A DNA stretch of 64,000 nucleotides, from assembly GCF_002150765.1 (NCBI RefSeq), contig NZ_MUYM01000043.1, positions 62,001 to 126,000 of the forward strand, written 5' to 3'. Below the pieces are notes generated by a model. It had not been told where the DNA came from. It made no database searches and worked only from the letters and a program-made list of their open reading frames with translations. Within the stretch, counting starts at the first letter, position 1, and the number at the start of each line of letters is the position of its first letter. Shown piece after piece: positions 24,756-31,420 of the stretch. Position numbers and translations under genes: made by a program. The DNA is from Lentzea kentuckyensis. Its GTDB lineage: Bacteria; Actinomycetota; Actinomycetes; Mycobacteriales; Pseudonocardiaceae.

Positions 24756-25469
24756 CTATTCGGAGTCGACGAACAACCCTGTGTCACGAGGCAACGCGGC
24801 GAGTGACGCCCGCAGCCGGCCGTGGTGCGCCCGTGCCGCCGTGACCAGCCTGTCCACGTCCCTGGCGAGGAACGCCGAGAGCATCTCCTCGTGGTCGCGG
24901 TGCATCTCGGCCTTCGCACCGTCGGACACGTGGGCCATGGGCCGCACCGGCTCCGTGGTGTTCCACGCCGACTCCAGCATCGCCAGCAGCCGATGCATTC
25001 CGCACGGCCGTACCAATGCGAGGTGGAACCGCCTGCTGTTGCGGTGGTAACCGCGCACGTCGTGGGCCTCGATGGCCTGGCCGAGCGCCTCGTGCGTCGC
25101 GGTCGCCTCCAGGTCGTCCTGCTCCCCCGCCGCGGCGACCGCGGCCGTCAGCGCCGCCACCTCCAGCACCTCGCGCACCACGTACAACTCGTGCAGCTCG
25201 TGGGTGGTCAGCCGGGCGACCTGATAGCCCAGGTTGGGCTGGTGCTCGACCAGGCCCTCGCCGATCAGCGTCTTGAGCGCCTCGCGCACCGGGATGCGGC
25301 TCACCCCGAACACCTGCGCGACCGCGTCCAGCGGGATCTCGGTGCCCGGCGGCACGTCGCCGTCGAGCAGGCACCGGCGCAGCTCGTCGAGGATGGTGGC
25401 CTGGGAACCGCCCGGCTGGTCGCTGACCAGCCGGGCGATCAACGCAGAACGTTTCCGCGGACCCGCCAT
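24756..25469 (-). CDS. GntR family (FadR/FCD) transcriptional regulator
   Basis: 237 aa. N-terminal winged HTH (ATILDELRRCLLDGDVPPGTEIPLDAVAQVFGVSRIPVREALKTLIGEGLVEHQPNLGYQVARLT, ~24-87) and an all-helical FCD effector domain (LYVVREVLEVAALTAAVAAAG, NSRRFHLALVRPCGMHRLLAMLESAW, RDHEEMLSAFLARDVDRLV). It is a metabolite-responsive repressor. It lies just upstream of, and on the same strand as, the NCS1 transporter and racemase, so it most likely controls them. Confidence 0.9.
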   Translation of the reverse strand: MAGPRKRSALIARLVSDQPGGSQATILDELRRCLLDGDVPPGTEIPLDAVAQVFGVSRIPVREALKTLIGEGLVEHQPNLGYQVARLTTHELHELYVVREVLEVAALTAAVAAAGEQDDLEATATHEALGQAIEAHDVRGYHRNSRRFHLALVRPCGMHRLLAMLESAWNTTEPVRPMAHVSDGAKAEMHRDHEEMLSAFLARDVDRLVTAARAHHGRLRASLAALPRDTGLFVDSE

Positions 25470-25608
25470 GCCCGGCAGCCTATGCCACCATCGCGCGGTG
25501 CGGCTGGGGATGGTCCGCCCCGCGCAGCACGAACCTCCGGCCGTTGGCCTCGGTGACGCCCAGTGTCAAGTAGTGCTTTCCCCAAGGAGGATCTCCTAGT
25601 CTCCAGTC

Positions 25609-26376
25609 ATGCCAATGTGGAAAGCGCTCTCAGTGCTCCTGGCACTCCAACTCGCGACCGCGGCCGCACCGGCCGTCGCGGCCCCCTCCCACTCCCCCTC
25701 CAGCTGCGCCCGCCAGGACGTGTTGTTCTGCGAGGACTTCCAGAAGGTCCCGCTCGGCGGCGCCACCAGTCTCAACTGGGGCGTCGACACCAGCCACGGC
25801 ACCCTCACCGTGGAGAAAGCCCCACGCGGGCAACGGGTTCTCCGTGTGCACACCGAACGCAACGGCCGTGCGTTCCTCCGGGTCGAGGACTTCTCGGCGC
25901 CGGGCAACAGCTTCTACGGGCGGGTGCGCCTCAAGGTCGACGCCTTTCCGCGCCGGCCCGACTGGGCCCACTACACCCTGATCGAGGCCACCGGTCAGGG
26001 TGCGGAGATCGTGCGGCCACTGGGTGGTCAGTACGCGCCCACTTCGGACGGTGCGTTCTGGGGCGTCGGCGCCGACGGCGGACCGACTGGCGACTGGACG
26101 AACTGGCGCGAGTCGGCACCGTCGCGTGAGGACGTCTGGCAGTGCGTCGAGTGGCGGATGGACGCCACCGACAACCGGATCGAGCTCTGGTTCGACGGCG
26201 TCCCGCAGCCTGATCTCACCGTGTCGACGCGCAGCCACGGCGGAAACCCGGTGGACTTCGTGTTCCCGCGCTTCAACACCGTCAAGTTCGGCTGGCAGCT
26301 CTACCAGCCGAACGACGGCGCGTACGACCTCTGGATGGACGACATCACGCTCGCGACCAACCGGATCGGCTGCTAA
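25609..26376 (+). CDS. Secreted Cip1-like / polysaccharide-lyase-like protein
   Basis: 255 aa with a Sec leader ending near AVAA (~25). Mature region begins CARQDVLFCEDFQKVPLGG and contains WGVDTSHGTLTVEKAPRG, FYGRVRLKVDAFPRRPDWAHYTLIEATG, ELWFDGVPQPDLTV and a C-terminal KFGWQLYQPNDGAYDLWMDDITLATNRIGC. This layout resembles the Cip1 family of cellulose-induced beta-jelly-roll proteins, related to glucuronan lyases; recognition is from memory and the catalytic residues are uncertain. It is divergent from the GntR gene. An AGCGCT-centred LacI-like half-site overlaps codons 4-8. An AAGGAGGA lies ~20 nt upstream of the ATG, rather far for a Shine-Dalgarno. Confidence 0.55.
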   Translation: MPMWKALSVLLALQLATAAAPAVAAPSHSPSSCARQDVLFCEDFQKVPLGGATSLNWGVDTSHGTLTVEKAPRGQRVLRVHTERNGRAFLRVEDFSAPGNSFYGRVRLKVDAFPRRPDWAHYTLIEATGQGAEIVRPLGGQYAPTSDGAFWGVGADGGPTGDWTNWRESAPSREDVWQCVEWRMDATDNRIELWFDGVPQPDLTVSTRSHGGNPVDFVFPRFNTVKFGWQLYQPNDGAYDLWMDDITLATNRIGC

Positions 26377-26429
26377 GCACCTGGCCGAAAGTGGTATCCG
26401 AAACCTCTGGCCTCGCTGGGTGCCCACAC

Positions 26430-26579
26430 CTGCAAGTACCACCAACTCTTGATCGAATCGCCGTCAACTACACCCGATCTCGTCGCCGCCTGTCGAGCCG
26501 CTGCGGTGTTCTCAGCGGGAAGCGACCCCTGTTGGGTGTAGAAACACGCCTGTTGATGTTGAGTTGGTGGTACTTGCAG
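26430..26579. repeat. Nested inverted repeat, MITE-like or structured RNA
   Basis: Outer arms of 19 bp are perfect inverted copies (26430-26448, CTGCAAGTACCACCAACTC, and 26561-26579). A second pair, CTACACCC (26468-26475) and GGGTGTAG (26534-26541), is nested with exactly 19 nt on each side between the two pairs. A third, CCGCTG/CAGCGG (26499-26504 and 26513-26518), closes the centre. The whole 150 nt could fold as one long interrupted stem. No ORF with transposase features is inside, and no flanking target duplication was obvious. Confidence 0.75.
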
Positions 26580-26684
26580 ACGCCATGAGAGCCCAAGGCA
26601 GAGCACCAGACGAGTAACGGACACAACTTCCGGCAGCCTGCTCAGCCCTCACACACGAGCCCGTTCAGGGTTGGTGATCCGAAC

Positions 26685-26737
26685 GGCGGGTGCCGCCACC
26701 CATAGGTCGCGTTGGAGCCGATGGTGGCGGTCCCGCC
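26685..26737 (-). terminator. Probable terminator of the GH5-CE2-expansin operon
   Basis: GGCGGGTGCCGCCACC (26685-26700) pairs with 26723-26737 with a single bulge and a 22-nt loop. It lies just after the expansin stop on the minus strand. Confidence 0.6.
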
Positions 26738-26755
26738 GGTGCCGAGAGCGAGCCG

Positions 26756-27601
26756 TCAGCGCACGGCGAACTGCACGCTCGTGGGCTGAACCACGTCCGG
26801 TTTGACCGGCAGCGGGTTCACGACGAGACGCTCGCCGTAGATGTCGGTGACCGCGAGGGCGCCACCGCAACCGGCTCCGTTCTCGGAGAGGAAGTAGTTG
26901 TACTCGGCGCGCCGGACTTCCTTCCACTGCCCGCCGGCCTGCACCTCCAGCCGTGCCACCGGGTTGCGGTGGTCGATCACCTGGATGCCGCACCACCACT
27001 GGCTGGACCCGGTCTTGTAGCGCACCGAGATCTTCTTCTCCAGCGGCGGGCTGACCAGCGTCCACGTCACGGGGATCTCGCCCTGCTGCGGGTCGGCGAG
27101 CCGGGCGAACGCCTCGCGGCTCAGGTCCAGCTGCCCGACCCGGCACGGCGCCGGGCAGAGGTTCGTGACCCGCACCGTGAGGCTCTTGCCGTTGGCGCGC
27201 ACCAGGATGTACGCACCGCAGGCCTTCGAGTCCTCGTAGTCCGACCAGTTCATCGCGACCGTCAACGGGTCCGGGCCGGGGTCGTACGAGCACGCGCCGC
27301 CGCCATCGGTGCCGTAGAACGTGGCCGGCGCGTTCCGGGTGACGCCCGGCTTGATCTTCCCTGCCAGTGGCGCGCCGGCCGCCGCGACGGTCGCCGGTGG
27401 TGCGGAGGAGGACTGCGGCGTGGAGGACGGTGACGAGGTGGTCGGCGTGGACTGCGGCACCGTCGGTGGTGGCGCCGTGGTCGTGGTGATCGCGGCGGCG
27501 ACGGCGCGGCCGGTCACGTCCGCGTTGCCCCGGACCGCCAGACCACCGATCGCCACTGCCGACACGGCCACCACCAGTACCGCGAGTCCACGCCTTCTCA
27601 C
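26756..27601 (-). CDS. Bacterial expansin-like protein (DPBB + expansin C-terminal domain)
   Basis: 281 aa. N-terminal membrane segment or signal (LAVLVVAVSAVAIGGLAV), a Thr/Pro/Ser-rich linker (~38-75), then a double-psi beta-barrel domain (APATFYGTDGGGACSYD ~91-107, MNWSDYEDSKACGAYILV, VTNLCPAPCRVGQLDLS with the conserved Asp159) and a CBM63-like domain (SSQWWCGIQVIDHRNPVARLEVQAGGQWKEVRRAEYNYFLSENGAGCGGALAVTDIYGERLVV). Expansins loosen cellulose without hydrolysis. The ATG overlaps the stop of the CE2 gene, and that gene overlaps the GH5 gene, so the protein is made together with a cellulase and an esterase. Confidence 0.9.
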   Translation of the reverse strand: MRRRGLAVLVVAVSAVAIGGLAVRGNADVTGRAVAAAITTTTAPPPTVPQSTPTTSSPSSTPQSSSAPPATVAAAGAPLAGKIKPGVTRNAPATFYGTDGGGACSYDPGPDPLTVAMNWSDYEDSKACGAYILVRANGKSLTVRVTNLCPAPCRVGQLDLSREAFARLADPQQGEIPVTWTLVSPPLEKKISVRYKTGSSQWWCGIQVIDHRNPVARLEVQAGGQWKEVRRAEYNYFLSENGAGCGGALAVTDIYGERLVVNPLPVKPDVVQPTSVQFAVR

Positions 27602-28650
27602 CAGTTCAGCCTCAATCCTCTGATGTAGTCGTTCAGCAGCTTGGAGATCAACTGGTGGTCGTGCTGTGAGAAGTGCCAGTCGCAGCCGAGCCGGTCCAGT
27701 GCCGGGTCAGCGTAGTTCCAGTAGCGGACCCGGCTGTCGCCCCGCTCCTGTACGACCTGCCTGGCGGCGTCGGCGAACGTGCCGGACCCCTCCGGCACGG
27801 ACACGACGATCGTCGTGCCGGCGCCGAAGCGAGCCCGCAGCTTGTTCAGAAAGCCCTGGTAGGCGGACTTGTAGGCGGTGACGAGGCTGGCCGTGTCGGG
27901 CCACTGCTCGCCGGGCTTGAGCGCGGTGGAGAAGTCGTTGGTGCCCAGTCCGACCACGACGAGCTGCGGCCGCCAGTTGCCGGGGTTCTGCCACACGTCG
28001 CCTTCGACGTTGAGCAACGCCCGGTCGTAGAAGGTGCGGTAGCTGACGCCTGGATCGCCGCCACCGTAGTTGCGCACCATGCCGCGACCGGAGATGGCGT
28101 TGACCTGGTAGTCGGCGTTCAGCGCGCGCGAGGTGAGCGCCCCGAAGCTCAGGTCGGTGTTGGTGTTGCGGTCCACGCCACCGTTCGCCGAACAGTCGCG
28201 GGTGGTGGACAGGTTGCCGTAGCCCGCGGTCAGCGAGTCGCCGATGAACTCGATCTGCCGGGCTCGTGCCGCCGGCTTCGGCAGCACGGTGCCCACGAAC
28301 CCGCCGAACTCTCCCGCCGCCCACGGGCTCTCCGACCGTTTGACGAGCCGGACGCGGTGCTCGGCGTTGCTCAGGCCGCGCACCCAGTAGGTGGTGCGGC
28401 CCGATTTCGTCAGCGTCGCCACGGTTCGCCCGTCGATCTGCACGTCGTAGTAGTTCGTCGAGTCGTTGAGCGAGATGCCGACGCTGGTGCCGCGGAACCG
28501 GCCCTCGAAGTAGACGCCGGGCCAGGTGTACTGGCCGGACTTCGTGACCCGGCCCGCGGTGTGCGCCTGGTCCAGGACACCCGGTGCCGCCTGGGCGACG
28601 GGCGCGCCGAGCAGCGCGGCGACGAGGACGACGGCCGTTGTACGGATCAT
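27598..28650 (-). CDS. Secreted CE2-like SGNH acetylesterase
   Basis: 350 aa with a Sec signal ending near AQAA (~22). An N-terminal jelly-roll (~30-125; GVYFEGRFRGTSVGISLNDSTNYYDVQIDG) precedes an SGNH hydrolase domain with EFIGDSLTAGYG (nucleophile Ser139), GRGMVRNYGG, VVVGLGTNDFS and a C-terminal DWHFSQHDHQ holding the catalytic His. This two-domain order is that of CE2 acetylxylan/glucomannan esterases. It removes acetyl groups from hemicellulose outside the cell. Middle gene of a coupled GH5-CE2-expansin operon. Confidence 0.88.
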   Translation of the reverse strand: MIRTTAVVLVAALLGAPVAQAAPGVLDQAHTAGRVTKSGQYTWPGVYFEGRFRGTSVGISLNDSTNYYDVQIDGRTVATLTKSGRTTYWVRGLSNAEHRVRLVKRSESPWAAGEFGGFVGTVLPKPAARARQIEFIGDSLTAGYGNLSTTRDCSANGGVDRNTNTDLSFGALTSRALNADYQVNAISGRGMVRNYGGGDPGVSYRTFYDRALLNVEGDVWQNPGNWRPQLVVVGLGTNDFSTALKPGEQWPDTASLVTAYKSAYQGFLNKLRARFGAGTTIVVSVPEGSGTFADAARQVVQERGDSRVRYWNYADPALDRLGCDWHFSQHDHQLISKLLNDYIRGLRLNW

Positions 28651-30344
28651 GCGATCGCTCCTGTCATGTTGCTGCCCGACCTGGTGACGTAGTAGGTCAC
28701 CTTGGTGCCGCTCCAGTAGTGGAACGTGAGCGTCACTCGTGCGTTGTCCCTGAGGCTGTTGAGGAGGTCGGGCCTCAGCAGGGTGGTCCCGGCCGGGTAG
28801 TCGGGCGCGAAGGTGCGGTCGTACTCCTTGAAGGAGGTCCAGTCGTTCGGCCCGGCGTTCGTGCCGTCGGCGTACTTGGCCTCCATCGTGGCGAGCAGGT
28901 CGCCGCGGAAGTTCGTCGGGATGGCGAACGAAGCCGTTGTGCCGCTTGCGTTCGAGAGCACCGGACGGTCATAGGTGATCAGGTTCAGCTGCCACGGCAC
29001 GCCTCGGGAGAAGCGGGCCGTCAGCACCGCGTTCGTGCCGTACTGCCGCGATCCGCTCAGCTTCGTCAACGCCTGCGCGGTGAGCGTGAGCTGGTCACCC
29101 GTGACGGTGTAGTCCCGGCCGCGGACCAACGCGGTGTTGCCCTGCCACAGCCCCGTGAACGAGGTTCCGTTGAGGTTCAGGGCGATCGTCCTGGCGGTGA
29201 TGGTGCTCGACCGCTCGGTGAACACCTGGTCGGTGAACGCGGTGCCGGAGCGGGTCGTCCAGCTGGACCTGATCTGCGCGTAGAGGTCGGGATCCTTCCA
29301 CTGGAACGAGGTGCGACCGAAGTGCTGGCCGTTGTCCCACAGCATCGTGGTGATCTTCTTGGTCCGCGCGTAGTGGCCGAGGTGCTCGAAGAACTTGAGC
29401 TTCTCGCCCTGTTCGATGGTCCCGGTGTGCCGGTCGAAACCGAGCAGCCCGTACTCGCCGAGGATCACCGGGACGCCCTTCGCGACGAAGGCGTTGTAGA
29501 CCCGGTCGAAGTAGCCGGTGAGGTCGTTCTGCGCGGTGGCGTCGTACCGGGTGCCGCCCGCGATGTTCACGCTGAACGGCCAGTAACCGTAGTAGTGCAC
29601 GGTCGCGGCCAGGTTGGGATCGTTGAGGCCCTGCATCTGGTTCGCCAGCGCGTCGACCAGCGGCTGGTCGGCCGACGTGTGCAGGGTGGGCAGGACCAGC
29701 AGGCGGTTCGCGTTGTTGCCGCCGGACCGCCGCACGATGTCCCGGAACGACGCGTTGAGCTCGTTCAGCAGCTGGATTTCCTGTGCCTGCCCGGAACTGT
29801 TCGCGAACTGCGGCTCGTTCACGCTTTCCAGCGACAGCTTCGGCCCGAAATCGCGGAAAGCGGCGGACAGTTGCGTCCAGACGGCGTTGAAGCGGCTCAA
29901 CACGCCGGTCCGGTCCGCCGGCATGGTGTTGATCCACTGCCACGAGTCGTGATGGATGTTGACCATCACGGACAGACCGCGCGCCAACGCCCAGCGCACG
30001 ACCTCCTTGACCCGGTCGAGGTACGCGGCCTCGATCGTGCCGTCCGGTGCCAGGTGCGCGCTCCACGTGACAGGCAGCCGAATGCTCTTGAAGCCCTGCC
30101 TCTTCACGTTGTCCAGCAACGCTTCGGTGATGCGCGGGTTGCCCCACGACGTCTCGTCGGCGCCGGTCGAGTCGAGCGTGTTGCCGAGGTTCCACCCCGG
30201 TTGCATCGCCGCGACCTGGTCCATCGCGCTGCGCGCCTGGACGTCCGCCGAGGCCGCCGGCGTGACGCCGGCGGCGATCACCGCACCGACCACCGAACCG
30301 ATGAGCCAGCGGATCGACCGCCCACCAACGAATAGTCGTGACAT
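28647..30344 (-). CDS. Secreted GH5 endoglucanase with Ig-like X2 and CBM46-type modules
   Basis: 565 aa when started at the second Met (MSRLFVGGRSIRWLIGS), which gives a proper signal peptide ending near ASA; an ATG 36 nt upstream is the alternative. The GH5 barrel shows MQPGWNLGNTLDS, ESVNEPQF with the acid/base Glu177, HYYGYWPFSVN and VILGEYGLLG with the nucleophile Glu297. After ~355 comes an X2-like Ig module (TITARTIALNLNGTSFTGLWQGNTALVRGRDYTV) and a C-terminal CBM46-like domain (RGVPWQLNLITYDRPVLSNASGTTASFAIPTNFRGDLLATMEAKYADG). This is the architecture of Bacillus Cel5-type beta-1,4-glucanases, which cut cellulose, mixed-linkage glucan or xyloglucan. First gene of the operon. Confidence 0.9.
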   Translation of the reverse strand: MSRLFVGGRSIRWLIGSVVGAVIAAGVTPAASADVQARSAMDQVAAMQPGWNLGNTLDSTGADETSWGNPRITEALLDNVKRQGFKSIRLPVTWSAHLAPDGTIEAAYLDRVKEVVRWALARGLSVMVNIHHDSWQWINTMPADRTGVLSRFNAVWTQLSAAFRDFGPKLSLESVNEPQFANSSGQAQEIQLLNELNASFRDIVRRSGGNNANRLLVLPTLHTSADQPLVDALANQMQGLNDPNLAATVHYYGYWPFSVNIAGGTRYDATAQNDLTGYFDRVYNAFVAKGVPVILGEYGLLGFDRHTGTIEQGEKLKFFEHLGHYARTKKITTMLWDNGQHFGRTSFQWKDPDLYAQIRSSWTTRSGTAFTDQVFTERSSTITARTIALNLNGTSFTGLWQGNTALVRGRDYTVTGDQLTLTAQALTKLSGSRQYGTNAVLTARFSRGVPWQLNLITYDRPVLSNASGTTASFAIPTNFRGDLLATMEAKYADGTNAGPNDWTSFKEYDRTFAPDYPAGTTLLRPDLLNSLRDNARVTLTFHYWSGTKVTYYVTRSGSNMTGAIA

Positions 30345-30465
30345 GAACCGAAAGCTGGCACGACGCCTCGCACTCGTCAAGGCATTCTGGCGGAAATCGA
30401 TGCGCTTCGACGAATTCGAAAGGCCGCATCCTCGCGCTCAACTCCTTTGCGACCAAGGAATCGAC

Positions 30466-30492
30466 TCGATTCGACACAATTGCTCGAATCGA
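30466..30492. promoter_or_regulatory. TCGATTCGA-type repeats in a divergent promoter region
   Basis: TCGATTCGA (30466-30474) and its reverse complement TCGAATCGA (30484-30492) sit 18 bp apart in the AT-rich gap between the GH5 operon and the CE12 gene. The same 9-mer occurs at 22372-22380, 33662-33670 and 53439-53447, all near gene starts. It may be a shared operator or simply the make-up of AT-rich leaders. Confidence 0.35.
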
Positions 30493-30580
30493 CGAACTCG
30501 CCCTAGCCTCGTCCCATGCGCTCCGGTTCGCCGGTGATCGCCCGCGGCACGCAGATCGACAACCCTGTCTGGAGACCGTT

Positions 30581-31420
30581 GTGCGAAAACGAATTCTGAC
30601 CCTGGTCGCGCTCGCCGTCCTGCCGTTCGTCGCCAGTGCCGCTCCTGCCTCGGCGGAACGACCCGACTGCGTCCCCGCCGCCAGTGGCGCGTCCGCCAGC
30701 GCCGCGAGCGTGAAGGTGTGGCTCGCCGGCGACTCGACGATGGCCGACCCGAGGTCCAGCTGCCCGGTCGGCTGGGGCAACCAGTTCGACGCGCTGTTCA
30801 AGGACGACGTCACTGTGGTGAACAGCGCCGTGGCGGGCCGGAGCATCCAGACCTGGCTGTACGAGTCCAACGTCAAGAGCACCATGGACTCGGCCGGCGA
30901 ATGCGTGGTGGACCCGAAGACGTACCACCAGCGCTGGCTCAGCATGCTCGATCCCACCAACGGGATGAAGGCCGGCGACTACCTGATGATCCAGTTCGGG
31001 ATCAACGACGGTGACCGCGCCTGCCCCCGGCACGTGGGTTCCGCGCGGTACAAGGAACTCCTCACCGTGATGGCCAAGGCCGCCAAGGACCGCGGCGTCA
31101 CCCCGATCTTCCTCACCCCCGTCTCGGCGATCAGGTGCAGCGGCAACTCCGCCGTCGCCACCCGCGGCTTCCTCACCGAGACCGCCGACGCGGCCCGGGC
31201 CAGTGGTGTCACCGTCATCGACCTGCACAAGCTGAGCTACACGCTCTACAACACGCTCAAGCTGTGCCCCAACGACGGTGACTACACCAAAGGCCCGGTC
31301 GGCGACTTCTTCTGCAACGACCACACCCACTTCGAGGCGGCCGGTGCCAGGCAGATCGCCGGGGTCGTCGCGAAAGCCCTGCGCGACCAGCGCATCCCCC
31401 TGTCCGGCTACCTCAAGTGA
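30581..31420 (+). CDS. Secreted CE12-type rhamnogalacturonan acetylesterase
   Basis: 279 aa from a GTG preceded by CTGGAGA. Sec signal ends near ASA (~25). The SGNH blocks are WLAGDSTMAD with the nucleophile Ser52, NSAVAGRS, FGINDGD and the C-terminal DHTHFEAAGARQIA carrying Asp and His. This set matches rhamnogalacturonan acetylesterases, which de-acetylate pectin hairy regions outside the cell. It is divergent from the GH5 operon. Its stop overlaps the stop of the convergent GH31 gene by 8 nt, leaving no room for an intergenic terminator. Confidence 0.88.
   Translation: MRKRILTLVALAVLPFVASAAPASAERPDCVPAASGASASAASVKVWLAGDSTMADPRSSCPVGWGNQFDALFKDDVTVVNSAVAGRSIQTWLYESNVKSTMDSAGECVVDPKTYHQRWLSMLDPTNGMKAGDYLMIQFGINDGDRACPRHVGSARYKELLTVMAKAAKDRGVTPIFLTPVSAIRCSGNSAVATRGFLTETADAARASGVTVIDLHKLSYTLYNTLKLCPNDGDYTKGPVGDFFCNDHTHFEAAGARQIAGVVAKALRDQRIPLSGYLK

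Larger units (their letters stand above)
26377..26755. other. Intergenic stretch without a supported gene
   Basis: About 380 bp between the Cip1-like gene and the expansin gene. It holds a large nested inverted repeat (26430-26579) and a probable terminator for the minus-strand operon (26685-26737). The short ORFs crossing it on both strands read through the repeat arms and look like artefacts. Confidence 0.7.

Noticed and set aside
26373..26624. Possible small genes on both strands over the 26.4-26.6 kb repeat
   Set aside because: The frames run through the inverted-repeat arms, giving mirror peptides (LQVPPT and SWWYLQV), with no ribosome-binding site or conserved feature.
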